Of a stretch of 64,000 bases of DNA, positions 26,101 through 38,512 are shown in pieces. Positions within the stretch are counted from its first letter, which is position 1. Each line of letters starts with the position of its first letter. Source of the stretch: Ganaspis brasiliensis (lineage: Eukaryota > Arthropoda > Insecta > Hymenoptera > Figitidae); the NCBI GenBank assembly GCA_037103525.1, contig JAZKLR010000566.1:186001-250000 (forward strand). The letters are read 5' to 3'. The notes below the pieces were generated by a model that was given only the letters and a program-made list of their open reading frames with translations, was not told the origin of the DNA and made no database searches. A program made the translations under genes and the position numbers.

Positions 26101-26352
26101 TCACAACATCATTAAAGTTTCCAAAAGGATAGTTGATTGTTATTTCAATCTCAAATACGTCACATTTTTACAACCGTTATGAACACAAAATGAAGAACCA
26201 GTCAACAATCCGTCAAGAAATTTACGAGACAACGCGCTCGATGTGGACTGTATAAAAGCCAAAATGGAACTGCCCGCCATCATCACATCAGGCCCACACT
26301 GACTCGCAAAAGAGAGGGAGACTTCTCACCAACGATCCGAGCTCCATCCGGT

Positions 26353-26390
<38 letters not shown>
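26353..26390. repeat. (GA)n microsatellite
   Basis: AGAGAGAA is followed by an uninterrupted AG run to 26390. It follows a GC-richer segment (26200-26350) that I cannot identify. Confidence 0.95.
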
Positions 26391-26393
<3 letters not shown>

Positions 26394-26570
26394 GCATGAC
26401 CACAGAACAGGGGAAACCCCACTTCAATATGAACTCTAAACTCTATTATAGATTCTATGACAGATTAAGCATTGTTTCTCAATGCTTTCCGAAAGCCAAA
26501 AACCACCCATTTAAATCTTGCAAGAAATTTTTATTATAACTTTACACATTTTAACCAAATGGAGTATCTT

Positions 26571-26586
26571 GGTTAGGTTAGGTTAG
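26571..26586 (+). repeat. three units of the insect telomeric repeat (TTAGG)
   Basis: GGTTAGGTTAGGTTAG is three in-phase units of the pentanucleotide that forms telomeres in most insects. Three units are too few to infer a telomere scar. Confidence 0.5.
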
Positions 26587-26639
26587 AGTTTAAGATAGCG
26601 TTTTGCGAGGTAATATAATAATTTTATATAAATATAGTC

Positions 26640-27450
26640 TGTAAGAGATTGTAAAGGGAACAGAAGCCTTTCGATCCCGTAAAAGAGAGAATAAGCAGTT
26701 TATAAGTTTCAGTGAGTCTGGTCATACCCTCTAATTCCATAACATAAAATACTTAAAGCATGAAAAGATCTCTACTGTTTATCAATGAATATCCCGCAAC
26801 CAGGATAATTCTACTATGAAGAGTAGAAGATAGATTCAGTAATCATCTCGCTTCCTCATTTCGTGGAAGGTAAATTCGAACTATGAGAAACCTTCATAAA
26901 TGACTTCAAAGAATTTTAAGATCTTAAGATCACAAATGTGAGTCCATCCGTATAATAAGTCTCCGCTTGTGAATTTCGAAGTCGCCATTGTCATTGCAAT
27001 ACCGCGAATTTCTGTTAATAAAGATCAATTTGCAAATTGAGAATTCACAACTTTAAATTTAACAATTGTATAAATTTGCAGTGTTGCAGAAGCTACGACA
27101 AATGCATCAGAATTAAGATGATGAATATTATTGACGCATAGTATTAAATGTGATTTTAGTTGTCATCTGTTTCTTGTTCAATATTACACAAAATCTTGTT
27201 CTTCAAAAGAGCATGAGTTTTCTTAAGTATTTCGCGACATTTGTTTGCACCTTTAGACATTTAAGGAGTACAAAGATGAGCACATAGCGTGTAGAGTCAA
27301 ATGCTTTACGGTAATCAATCCAAGCAATTGACAGGTTATGCCGATAAAATATCGCATCTTGGGGAACACATTTATCAATCAATAGGTTTCCCTCTAACCT
27401 GACAAGCCTGACTTGCTTCCTATCTGTTCATCCGTCACACTCGAATCTAA
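26640..27450 (-). pseudogene. LINE relic, reverse transcriptase of R4/Dong type
   Basis: The supported core, read on the minus strand from about 27405 to 27240, is one open frame of about 50 codons. It contains LEGNLLIDK, then NLSIAWIDYRKAFDS, then LKCLKVQ. This matches the R4/Dong-clade order (LLIDK, spacer, NL.MAWIDYKKAFD.VPHSW, L..L.V), in which I.DY.KAFD carries a catalytic aspartate of the RT palm. The two blocks have the family's usual spacing. Upstream, a QIGSKSGL string in another frame resembles the EQ.GC..GSRGT motif, implying a frameshift. Downstream (26640-27200) only weak echoes remain, for example a LLY-like block and a KFFEVIYEGFS block near 26870-26960. Stops and shifts make it dead. 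Confidence 0.75.
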
Positions 27451-27785
27451 CTCTATGAATGACAATTTTCTTTTTTTTCAGAATGTCACTAAGTAACTTG
27501 TAACAAAAGGCTTATCACGTAAGTTTAAAACCAAAAACACAAGTTCGAATTCCAAATTGTTTTGAAATGTTAGTTAACTTTTCTGATCATTGGGTTAAAA
27601 ATGTATATCTTCTAATCAAGAATTTAATAAATTTATAAACATTTAAAAATCACAGTAACCCAAAGCAAACCGCAAACCGTGGATAACCTTCTAACAGTTC
27701 TTCTAGTATAGTTTTTAAAATTAAATATAGTTGCTGCTTCTTCAATAAATTATTTTGAACTACTTTAACCCTTAGAAACATACAT

Positions 27786-27910
27786 TTTTCTATTTAAGGA
27801 ATTTAGCAATCAAGCACGCTTTGGGGGATTTTCGGGGCCGCTGATTAAGAATCCGGAGTCAGATTTTTAATATTTTCAAATTTCAATATGGCGGATGAAT
27901 TTATTGAAAT
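27786..27910 (+). repeat. dispersed repeat family, third copy
   Basis: TATTTAAGGAATTTAGCAAT and GGGGCCGCTGATTAAGAATC, then GTCAGATTTTTAATATTTTC and TTTCAATATGGCGGATG. It is collinear with the copy at 24647-24775 but single, and lies about 330 bp beyond the R4-type LINE core. Confidence 0.75.
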
Positions 27911-27914
27911 CGCT

Positions 27915-30290
27915 TGAAATTCGACCATCGAAAATATTTGACAATAGAAATTATTTTATAACTTCTTCACGAACATGAGATATCTAGCCCCTGGCTTTTT
28001 AGCTTTATTGTTTGTTATTTTACCTTTCAAAAATATGATTGTCAAAGCATTTTAAAAATTAAAGCATGTTCTAAAATATAGGATAAATTTCCTTGTAACT
28101 TAAGCTCAATATTGAAGTTTGTAAATAATCCATCGAATATTTATTACAATAATATAACATTTCCATTAACAGTTACAATTATTTTTTTTTTTTTTTTTGT
28201 ATATGGAATTTAGAAAAAAATACGTATATCAAACAAAACAGCAAACGTTATTTGCGCTAAAAACAAATTTCCGTTGTTCATATGAACTTCACTGCAATAA
28301 AAGTTTTAAAAATATCGTTTCTATAGAGTCATACAACTATTAGTTAAAAATGTTTTCATTTTACATTGGAGGGATAAAAAAAGTTTTTTTATTTCATTTT
28401 CTGGTTACTGCGAGTACAAAAGGTTTTCTGCAAAAGGTAATTAATGTTTCGTAATGTAGTTTAAAATAAACGTTATATTTTTTGCAGAAAATGTATAGTT
28501 GAATCGAAGTCTGCAAAGTAGTAGGAGGGCCATATGCAAGCTAGAGTGATATGGAGCAGCAGTTTAGTGACAGGTGTCTGAAAGTGGAGAACCAACTAAA
28601 CTGCACGCGCCAATGGAACGTATACGCAATATGTGTTGTACTCAGATAGACTGGCGGCTGTTTGTTCCAGATATCAAAATACTAAAAGTTTCATGGGAAT
28701 GTTGTTGAACAAACCACGATCAATGAAAAATCTGTATCTTCATAATGAATAAAAACCACAATGCTTTTCAGGAAACACTTCTTCCCTCGTACAATATACG
28801 CAAGACAAATTAATAATTTCAGCATTTAATATTAAATTAATTTTTTCTAGTAATAATAATTGAATTTTCGTAAAGAAAAAGTGGTATTTGAAAACTAGTG
28901 CATATATAAACTTCATTTTAATTCTCTTCTAAAGTACAGAAAAATCCCCAAAATATTAGGAAAACAGTATTTGTCTGTCATTATAGATATATAGATTAAA
29001 TTAAATTAAAGAAATTTTGTCGAAAAAAATTTTTACAGTGTAAGCAACCTTTGCATGTTTAAAAAAATTTTGGAGTTGATTAAATTTAACATTTTAGAAT
29101 TGCTACGGTAATAAAGTATGTTTTTAACCAAGTGACGGTTAGCTACCATAACCTAGAAACTTGACAAATGTCAACAGAAACTTATAACGAAATTTGCTTG
29201 GTTACCAATAAACTCGTGCTTTGGATGTGCTCTTCTGAGAGCCTCACTCGATAAGTTTAAACTGTAAATTGGTTATATTTAGCAATTTTATTTTCCAGTT
29301 CTGTGTTTCTTATTATTTTTATTATTAATATAGCTGACCCAGACGTTTAAAAAGTACATGAAATATTCAAATTAAGAAACTGACAAATGGAAATTTATTA
29401 TTCAAAATTCGCTTTGGAGTTTATAGACTTGATAAATTGCTTCTTAAAATACTCGAAACTCAGTTATAAAATAGATTGCTAAATCATATTTTCTACTTTT
29501 AAAGCAATTTTGTAATTGTTTAAAAAATGGTAAGGTGAAAATGTCTGTTCATAAAATTTACTATCGTTATTCAGATTAAAACAATCTGAAATATAATTTA
29601 ATTATTTTGCTGACAGATCACTAGAAAAAAGTTACAAGTAAATGACATTTATCTATTGTTATACTAAAAGCAAATAATGAACTCAACAAGAATATTGAAC
29701 AAAATGGTCAGACAAATTTATACGGATTTTAAACAGTTAAAATCTTTTATCGTCTCCTATTTAAATTTAAACAAACCCTAAATTTAAAGATAAAAATGTG
29801 ATATCTCTGGATAATGCTTATCCTGAATGAGAATCAGGTGTTATTTTCGTTTATGGAACGTTACACTCGTTGACCCGCATTCACGTCTGATTGTGAGTTG
29901 AAGCGAAGCTATCTTGGCTCGAATTCTTACCTTGTAATTAGCTAAGTGCTCATTTAGTCTCTTGAATATATTAAAGGACCATCTTTAGCCCTAAGTAGTT
30001 CTTACTTCTTATTCCTAAAACCTTGTAATTACAATTTCCAAGATCACCTCAAACATTGACAACAAGTGACAAAGATAATTTTAATTATTCTTTCTACATT
30101 TGTACAATTATTTATCTCTTTCGTTCTGTACTTTTACACGAAATGTCAAATTAATTTCCTCAGTAGTCTCTAAACTGTTCTAGAATCGTGCACATCTTCT
30201 CAGGGAGTTTTATAATTTATTAATGGGTTCAATGTTTTTTAAATTTATTAAAATTTATAATAAAAATAATGCAAAACTTTTGTCACGTTC
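27915..30290. other. AT-rich sequence, no gene recognised
   Basis: A GC-richer segment at 28490-28690 (with AGTAGTAGGAGGGCCATATG and AGACTGGCGGCTGTTTGTTC) stands out but has no recognisable frame. Otherwise the region is featureless, with a poly(T) tract near 28180. Confidence 0.5.
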
Positions 30291-30296
30291 AGGTAG

Positions 30297-30323
30297 CTAT
30301 TAATTAATTAATTAATTAATTAA
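30297..30323. repeat. (TTAA)n microsatellite
   Basis: ATTAATTAATTAATTAATTAA, six or so perfect units. Confidence 0.9.
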
Positions 30324-30674
30324 CTAATAAATAAACAATTTATCAAATATTAACAATAACGTTTAATAATGGAATAACAAACTAAAAATAACCCTTAGTT
30401 GTTATTCTAAAATACATAAAGAATATTTTTACCCCTACTAAATTTATTATTTGTTTAAAAAAAATTGAATTAATTGTTGAAACAAATAAAATTAATTATT
30501 TAATCAAATATGAAAACTGCGAATATTTCTATTTTCAATTGTAATAAAAATGGGAACCACATAACCATTAATTGTTTAAACAAACAGAAATATTAGTTAA
30601 AACAATTATAACAATTCTAATTTTAAAATTCTAATATTCTTCCATTGTAATTTTACATAAAAACACAAAATTGT

Positions 30675-31265
30675 TTAAAAATAGAAATTTGTCAGAATTG
30701 TAAAAGTCATTTTTGTAAAAGAACTAATGTAAAAATGTTGTACAAGACTCAAGGTTTGTTGTCCCTTAGATTTTGGTAAAGAACAGATTTTCACACACCT
30801 GTCTTCTAAAGAAAACACATACAAAGGAAGATCTGGCACGGACTCATCTCCTAGAAGAAGATCATAAACTGTGCCTTCTCTCAACCGAAAGGCACACTCA
30901 ATGTACCTCCAGTCAAGTCGATCGGGCTGATCCTTAAGTACGAGCGGCAAAAAAGTGAAAGTCAGTCAATCTCTCAGCAGTCAGTCAGTCGTATTAGCCA
31001 AAATCTTACGTGACGAGCAGTTTCCCTAATTAGTCGGCGCAGTGAAAATTTCTACAAGTATATTTTTTCGTGAACCAACTCTTCACCCTCAACAAATCAA
31101 CCTGTCGGGTCAGTGTCCGAACTACGTTGGCGCCTCATTGGGAAACTTTTCTACAACACCAACCGGAACCATTGGATTAAATTCTACCAATTCAACCAAA
31201 TGATTAAACAATTACCGGAGTGAAACCAGTCCTTAAAAACCATATTTTGGAAAATTATAAGGTAA
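30675..31265. other. GC-richer exon-like or LTR-like block
   Basis: The block has more balanced composition than its flanks. On the minus strand 30950-30675 gives a 91-codon frame (first codon TTG) with a protein-like first 65 residues that I do not recognise. On the plus strand the following part holds four TCAGTC-like words (30962-30990), then GTTGGCGCCTCATTGGGAAAC at about 31125, whose TGGCGCC resembles a retroelement primer-binding site. AAGGTAATA at about 31259 could serve as a splice donor. Two readings are possible: a 5' non-coding exon of a plus-strand transcript, or the 5' end of an LTR retroelement. Neither is proven; LTR termini and a second LTR are not seen. Confidence 0.3.
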
Positions 31266-31269
31266 TAAT

Positions 31270-34075
31270 CCGTCAAAATCAAAGACAAATAATATCCTCC
31301 CCATTTACAAATATTTTTAAATTATTAACAAAATAATAATTAATTTACAGCGAGGATCAACGAATCCTACATTTACAATTTCAAAGGTACCAATCTTGAG
31401 TTAAACGCAATGTTAGAATCAAAGAACATTAGGAATTAAATGCTGGGGTAATAGCTAAGATCAATTAATAATAATAATAAATACTGTTATTAAATTTAGA
31501 TAGGTTTAAGACATAACACTTTATAATAAATTAGTATAAATATTATTTGTAGAAATAATTAATTAGCTTGATGAGAGTTCGATCGATGTTATTATTGAAT
31601 AGTATTAAGTAAATGAATTTTTTAAATAAAAATAGAGTTTAGAATGAAAAATTGTTAATATATATATATTTATGAAATTTATAACGACGTACAGAGAAAA
31701 GTTTTAAGAATGTTTTTTGAGAAACAAGAATGTAATTATCAGTCCTTTAAGGGAAGAAAAATGAAATAGAAAATTCACGGAACTTGAAATTTTTACAGTT
31801 ATCAACTGTTATCGAACTTTCTGAAAGTTTTTGGGATGAGACAAGGTTATATAAGAAGGTCGTTTACAGGGCTTCGCTTTCTTGATTTTCATCATTTCAA
31901 CGGGTAAGACCTACATAACGTAGCGTCATAGAAGATAACAAAGTTCTATTGATTTTAAATTTTTGAAAATATTTTATTATCGGAAATTTATTAAAAGTAA
32001 TATTATATTGTTTATTTAAGAATAATATATAATAAATTATACAACCAGCGTCTCAATATATATTTTAAATATTAATTATTTAAGGATAGTGCATAGCACA
32101 ACCTTAAGAGTAAAGTATATAAAAAAAATTAATTATTAGCTAATAATAATTTAGAAACTTAGTATCTTTAAATTTTTGCTCAATAATATTTTTCCTGTCA
32201 GTTACTGAAAAATTTTTTATAACAATTATTTAATGATGTAATAGAAGATCAATTTCTTGTTAGAGTATATATTTAACCATCAATTTATAGGTTAATTCTA
32301 TGAAATTTTTTTGTTTGGTTTACAAACTCTTTTCAAGGCTTGGTAAGTTGTAGTACATTAGACCATCACTGCAACTTATTTATGAATTTTAAGGGAGCAG
32401 AATCATCCCAAAATATATAAAGTATTTTTTTTATAGATTTATTTATTTTTCTATAAACTTAGTACTTATGAAAAGTAATTATGAAATCTTTAATTGACCA
32501 AATAAAATATGAAAAATTAATAATTTAAAATTAAGTTAATTGATTTATTTGAATTGTTTATAATTTTGTTTACATAAAAAAGTACTAAACGGAAAATTAT
32601 AGAAAGAACATTATTAAAAAATTTAACAGCTGCAAATATTGAATCAATTAAGGTTAATTAACTTTGCTTTGTTTATTATGAGTATTGAAAAGTGGAAGTC
32701 TTATCAAAAATAAAATTGAGCTTAAAATTCAATTACTTAAAAATGCCATGACAGAGAAAAGTTGTATTTTATTAATTTTAGATTTAGATTGAATTCATCT
32801 GAAATGTTTCAAAATGTGCAGGTGGGGTCTACGATTATTTAGTAAATTTATGAAATTGTTGCAAATGCTTAGTATAAAAAAGTCTTGGCAGTGGTTAAGC
32901 ACAAAAAATTTTTTTTGGGAAATTATGAGTATGTGCAGTCATGGGGTCAAAATATCGTTTTCACAAAAAAGCAATTACAAACATTTTTCAGAAGGCTGTC
33001 ATTTAAACAAAAATAAATTTTTCACATTTTTTTCTTGAGTTTAGTAGCTTTTTAAAAAAAAATTTCGAGACATATTTATTCTGAGATGCTGATTTCATCC
33101 CCTAAATTAAGAAAGAGTGTATTTATCCTTAAAATGTAAAATGGACCGATGATGTAAAAAAATACGTGTCAAATATTTTTCAATGATTTAGTCCTGTGCC
33201 ATTAATTTGATTGTACTCTCAATTTTTGAAAAATATTATTTGATAAAAATTCAATTAAAATTTTTTCCAAACGATTGGCATTAAGACAAATTTGATTAAA
33301 CAGTTGGTCTATACTAAAAGTTTAACTTAAGTCGAATTTGAATTAAACCAAAATTGATTTCCTATTATATTTTTTTTAGCAACATCGAATTCGGCTTCAC
33401 GTTAAGAATCAAATCCTCTGGGAGGCCAGAGACTAGCAAAGTGCCGTAACCGAGAAGAAAGAGCTAGATTCGCAAATACATAAAAACCCTGGGTAAAAAT
33501 ATACTGGCAAACGCTTGTTGGTTTAGCATTATGTGCAAGAAAGGTTAACCGCATTCTAAACCAAACTGCAAGTTTTGAACCTTAAAAATACACCTACTTT
33601 ATTTTATTTTATTTATTTATTTGCAAATGATTATTATGTCTGAAGAAAGAAAATGTTCAAGCATTACGACTTTTTTTAGAATATGCAAATACGAACGATA
33701 TTTTAAGTCCCCTGACATAGCCAGGGTATTCTATAATCTCATTTTATTGTTCGAATCGCCTCGATTATATATAGGATCCGTCATTTTCAGTTCTTAAAGA
33801 ATATAAGTCACCCGTATATTTCTTCAAATAAATTCCAATTATTTATTTTTATTCTTTATGAGTATTTTATATCGACATCAATTATAAATAATTGACATCT
33901 CATCTTTATATTCTATTGATTCAACAATTTTATCCTTTTGTTTCCAATTTTAGTAAGCGAATGCAAATTTAATAATAAAAAAAATAGTAATAATAGTAAT
34001 CAAATTCACTATCTTAATTTTCAATCAAAACTTTTGTAACATGAATACAATTTTGAAAATAGTTTCTATATAACA
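31270..34075. other. AT-rich sequence, no gene recognised
   Basis: No gene is identifiable. The segment 33385-33570 is somewhat GC-richer but has no recognisable frame. The frame at 32814-33038 is K/F/S-rich and looks like chance. Confidence 0.5.
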
Positions 34076-34080
34076 TATAG

Positions 34081-34200
34081 TGGTGACTTTAATTTAAACT
34101 CGAACATTGTTCAGCTGAAGTTTTCAAGACATATTGTTTTCACTTTTCAAAAAGTACTGCTTTTGGTCATAAGAAACTTGGGTAATACATTTTGTCGTAT
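34081..34200 (+). repeat. dispersed repeat, copy 2 (partner at 22.7 kb)
   Basis: It aligns collinearly with 22667-22785 through GTGACTTTAA, GAACATTGTTC, TTTTCAAGACATATTGTTTTCA and GTCATAAGAAAC. Both copies are diverged. Confidence 0.55.
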
Positions 34201-34204
34201 CAAC

Positions 34205-36790
34205 AGAAAATTTCTTCTAGAAGCAAAATAAAATTAAAAACTTTTGAGAATTCTTTATTTACTACTATACTTTTCTGTTGTTAAAAAATGTTTTTATTAA
34301 TTCATAGAAGCTTTTGCTTGATAAGTCCCGAACTTATTATAAGAAGCTTCTATGAAATTTGATGGTTATACTTGGTTATCATATATTTTGAATTTGCAGT
34401 TGTGACCAATGCAATTTGATACAAATTATATGAATAATGAAATAATATATTATTATCAAACTAAGATTTATACTAACTAACTATTTGTTTCAATTCTAAC
34501 AATATTGAAAAATTTGCAACTCAGCAAGTGTTTAGTTTTTCTTTAACTTTGATGGAAGAAACTTGTTACTATAACTTTCAAAGTATACAGTCTCTTTTTA
34601 CATTTGCTAATTACACGACTCTCATTTTTATAGGTCTTCTCGAAGAATTTTGTATGTGTTTTTTTTTCAAAAATGAGATAGAGAGTGGGATCCAGTTAGC
34701 AGTGCGCAAGTTAATTATAAAAAGAAATGTTGCAATCTACTGCTAAGACCGTCTCGTTAGACGCAGGTTCTGTAAGCTCGGAGTTAATTAAGCGTCAAGC
34801 AAAAAGAAATAATATAGAGGAGAAATATAGAAATACTTTTTACAAGTGAAGAGATGCTTGGTTTTAACGGCAGAGCTTTTTTAAATTCTACATGGAAAAT
34901 TAACTGTGAAATGAGTTGTGTTAAAAACACGACGAATTAAAATAGCAGAAGAGAGCTAAATTGGAATGAGAATTATTCTACCTGTTACTGAAATCACAAG
35001 GAACCACACAAATATTAAGTATTTACAAGAAAAATATGAATTTACTTTCTGACATACTTTAAAAGATTGTTCACATTTTGTATTTACCATGCCTTTGTTA
35101 TGAATAATAATAATACATGAAACAAATTTCATATGATAAGTCAACGTGCAAAGGTAGAAATATGTATTCGCAGGAATTTTATAACCCTTTTATTTTTGAC
35201 GCTCTGAACTCTTCTCTATCATAAAAGTGCTTTCTCATGTTCAATACACTCTTATATGTAACAAAATTAGAGCAAGTATCAAATAGTACAAAAAGATTCC
35301 AATATTTCTTTGGTATACAAAAGCTTTCAAAGAATTTCTCAAGTTTCAGTGACAAATTTCAAGCTTGAATGAATTCTATTCCTGAGGAATTTCATGCTCC
35401 GTCAAATGCATTGAGTCACCACGCCGAATAGGTGCAGTCTTTAGCTGACACAAGCATCCCCTAGTGAAAATGTCTGACGGATAATTGTCGGCAAAACTTT
35501 ATCGTAGTTTAACTGGGAACATTTTCTCTTTAATACAAACAGCAGATTGTGTAAAAATATAATATCACCCAATGGCACGTAACTAGTAGTCCAGAAATAC
35601 CGAAAAAAAAAAAACCCAACAAAAGGAACTTTGTATAGAAGCGATTTGTCAGAAAAGTTGAGTCGTTTATTGACACGTGAAAAGCTTTATTCAACGAAGA
35701 AAAGTATAAAGAAATTTGTGCTCGAAATGTTACGATAAAGTTGAATTTACAACATTTCCACAGGAAGGACGCAATATACATGATTTACCCCCATCTGCAT
35801 AGCAGAAGTAGACACTTAGATGGTTCAAATACAACACAATATAAAGGGATTCACGTTCAATTTTCCTACCGAGAAATCCATTCCGTTATTTGTATTATCG
35901 CCACTGTTGCAAGTTCAAAATACACGAGCTTGAGAAACTGTCTGTTTACATACAGACCAAACACATCCGGCTCATTCGATGCAATAAGTGGAGTTGAAGT
36001 GTACATAAGCATAGAGCAATTTCAATTCACTTCTTGGTGATAAAGCTTCACGCTTACGTTGATTTTTGCACGTGTACTGCAATTACCAAAGTTTAATTAT
36101 CTGCAAATAGAGTGGTTTTTAAATACTTGGAAATGTTGCACAAAGAGAGTCATATAAAGAGAGAAAAAAATAAAAATGTACAAGTTGAGCATAAAGAGAA
36201 AAAGTTATATTTAAACAGAGTTTGCCCAAGTTTGATAAATTGTTGTAAAATAAAAACAAAATTTTAATGGATTTTATCGTAAAAAATTCAACTGTATACT
36301 AGAATCTCCAAAGAGCGGACGAGTTATATGCGGAGCGCGTTGAAGGATAAGAGGGGAAAAAATGGGTAGGACTAAAAGCAGAAAGTGTTAATTCCGCAAA
36401 CAGGGTACAAATTTATTTGTTTTGATGCCCACATTTATGACTCTACTCCACAGGTAGAAGAGAATTTTGAATGATAATTGGCAACCACATTTCTAATTAC
36501 CCCCGACTATGAAGGGGGACTAGTTCTTTGTTTCAGGTTTACGACTATACCTGTTGGATGAATCAAGATTACCTGAGTTCATCCCTGTTTCTTGTGACCG
36601 AAGAAATTGACAAAAATTAATATTAGTTTTGAGTTGAGTTTTGTGTTGGCTTCTGTACTAGAGATACATGAAAAATAAAGTTAAATATAGATATTTAGTT
36701 AAATCTTATTTATTGCCTTTTTTAGAAATTAAGATGTTGCGTTTAGACCTGTTGAGTTAAACATTTTTATTTTAATAAACTATTTAATCT
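34205..36790. other. AT-rich sequence, no gene recognised
   Basis: Frames at 34528-34746, 35530-35781 and 35741-36040 have no recognised motif. A small hairpin with CCCCGACTATGAAGGGGG lies near 36502. No transposon ends are seen before the piggyBac element. Confidence 0.5.
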
Positions 36791-36796
36791 CATTAA

Positions 36797-37686
36797 CCCT
36801 TCTAGCCCGGACCTGGGTCGAAAACGACCCAGGCGAAATTTAAAAGTGCTGTAATTTCCAAAATTGGCTGCCATTGGCGCCACTACCCGTTCGTAAAAAA
36901 GGTTAGGGTACGTGCGAACCCCTCTACCGAATGGCAGAGCAGTAGTACTCCTTGAGCCTTCAGGAAATGTGTGTCAACTTGAGTGTGGACGAAAACGACC
37001 CAGGTCCGGGCTCCGAAGGTGCGAAAATTAAAATCTAATCTCTCAAAAAATGTCTAAAAGAAAGCGATGCCACTTTTGTCCGACCAAAAATGACCGAAAA
37101 ACAAATTATTGTTGCGCGAAATGCGCCAAACCAACTTGCGACGATCATAGAATTGTATTTTGTCTTGATAAATAAAATTTATCTTGAAAATAAAATTGTT
37201 CTTTTCTACTAAAATGTTGACTTTTAACTGATTTATATCCATTTTACAATTATTTTTTGTCATTAAAAGAAGTCAATATAGCTTTTTATTAAAAATTTTG
37301 AAGTAATTTTTTACCATTTTTAAGGTCAAAAAATTAATTATTTTTTTAAGAAAATAAAATTTACTATTTTTTTTTTTGCGAAAGGCACACTCTTCAGCCT
37401 TAATTAACTTTTTTAAACTTTTCGATATCTCGATTTGGCTCAAAGTTATGATTTTTTAAGTGAAGTAGCAATTTTTCAGGAGGTAAGTTTATTTTTTAAT
37501 AATAATAATAAATAAAAATTATTTTTTTTTAAAAAACGTAATTGTTACTTTAACTAGAAGGATTGATGATGATCTATGAATTTTTTCAATTTTTTTTAAC
37601 ATTTTTTCTACCTGTAAACACGACAGGACGAAAACGACCTAAGTCCGGGCTCCGAAGGGGCCGAAAATACGTCCGGGCTCGAAGGG
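36797..37686 (+). mobile_element. piggyBac-family element, internally deleted, TTAA target duplications
   Basis: The element is 890 bp and is flanked by TTAA at 36793-36796 and 37687-37690, the fixed target site of piggyBac transposases. The left end starts CCCTTCTAGCCCGGACCTGG and the right end, in reverse complement, starts CCCTTCGAGCCCGGACGTAT, so the outer 16 bp form inverted repeats with one mismatch. Related CCGGGCTCCGAAGG words sit internally at about 37004 and 37646, and the left terminus also has an inverted partner at 36985-37016. Such repeated subterminal motifs are common in this family. Most of the transposase gene is gone; only its C-terminal zinc-binding segment remains. The element is therefore non-autonomous. 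Confidence 0.93.
37050..37175 (+). pseudogene. C-terminal cysteine-rich domain of a piggyBac transposase (41 codons)
   Basis: An open frame from ATG at 37050 to TAA at 37173-37175 encodes MSKRKRCHFCPTKNDRKT followed by a segment ending in VFCLDK. Potential metal ligands are C7, C10, C21 or C22, C25, C30, H33 and C38. This C-x2-C, C-x2-C, C-x2-H, C spacing is that of the cross-brace zinc finger at the C terminus of piggyBac-type transposases, which binds the subterminal DNA. An intact transposase is several hundred residues and the DDE catalytic core is absent here. The frame is shorter than usual gene-finder cut-offs and its stop is that of the original gene. The ATG may be an internal methionine left by the deletion. 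It could be translated as a small DNA-binding protein, but nothing shows that it is. Confidence 0.85.
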
Positions 37687-38085
37687 TTAAATAAATAGAA
37701 AGTCTACTGCAGTTTCAAGAGCGTCTACAAACATCTGTTAAATTGTTCATTGAAGCAATTAACTCTTTTACATCATTTTTATAGACCCTTATCAACCCTT
37801 TCATGTCACGGAATTTTTAGTTTCGTAAACTACCTTTTAACATTTGATAAGAAAAAATTGAATCATTGTATTGACGCAAATAAGTCGAAAGAATAAACTG
37901 TAAAAAAAAAACAACAGAGAGACTCCAATTAATCTGATGGACTATTTAGATATATTAGAATTATAATTTTCAATGAACAATACATGGGCTATTCTATTTC
38001 AAATCGTTCCACCTACAAAAGACGATCGCAAGAAGGTATATTTTTAAATAAAATTTATTTGATGAAAATTTAATTATTTACAATA

Positions 38086-38511
38086 TGTGACGCTCCGCGA
38101 GAGAAGGGACCTATCGTGGAAAAAATCAATTTTCATTTTTTTATGTTAAAAGATAGTTTTTGAGTTGATCTTTCATTTCCATGTTTCAAAAAAAAATTTA
38201 TTAAGTACACTATTTGTTATAATGCTTCAAACCTAGGCGTGCTAAGTGTATCGCATTTTTTGGATTTTCTTTGAACGACCGTCTCGTGAAATTGGCTTTT
38301 ATTGATTTCATTTTTTAATGGTAATTGATAGTTTTTGAGTTGCTTTTTGAGTTCCAAAAATCAAAATTTGATTCCTGCAATTAGTTTTCTTGTTATGAAG
38401 CTTCAAACATAGGTATGTTAAGCGTCCCGATTTTTCTTCCTCCTCTTTGCCAGTCCGTCCTTTAAAGTTTGCTTTCTTACCGATAGGTCCCTTCTCTCGC
38501 GGAGCGTCACA
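38086..38511. mobile_element. 426-bp MITE with perfect 31-bp terminal inverted repeats
   Basis: The ends are TGTGACGCTCCGCGAGAGAA and its perfect reverse complement over 31 bp (38086-38116 and 38481-38511). TA flanks both sides (38084-38085 and 38512-38513), the target duplication of Tc1/mariner-type elements. The inside contains two diverged direct copies of about 110 bp, each with GATAGTTTTTGAGTTG and, later, GCTTCAAAC(C/A)TAGG(C/T)(G/A)T. The perfect ends suggest recent insertion. It sits exactly at the inner edge of the left inverted repeat of the 4.08-kb element. The frame at 38308-38523 is a shadow. Confidence 0.93.
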
Positions 38512-38512
38512 T

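Noticed and set aside
26571..26586. Interstitial telomere
   Set aside because: Only three TTAGG units, with no decay on either side; easily chance.
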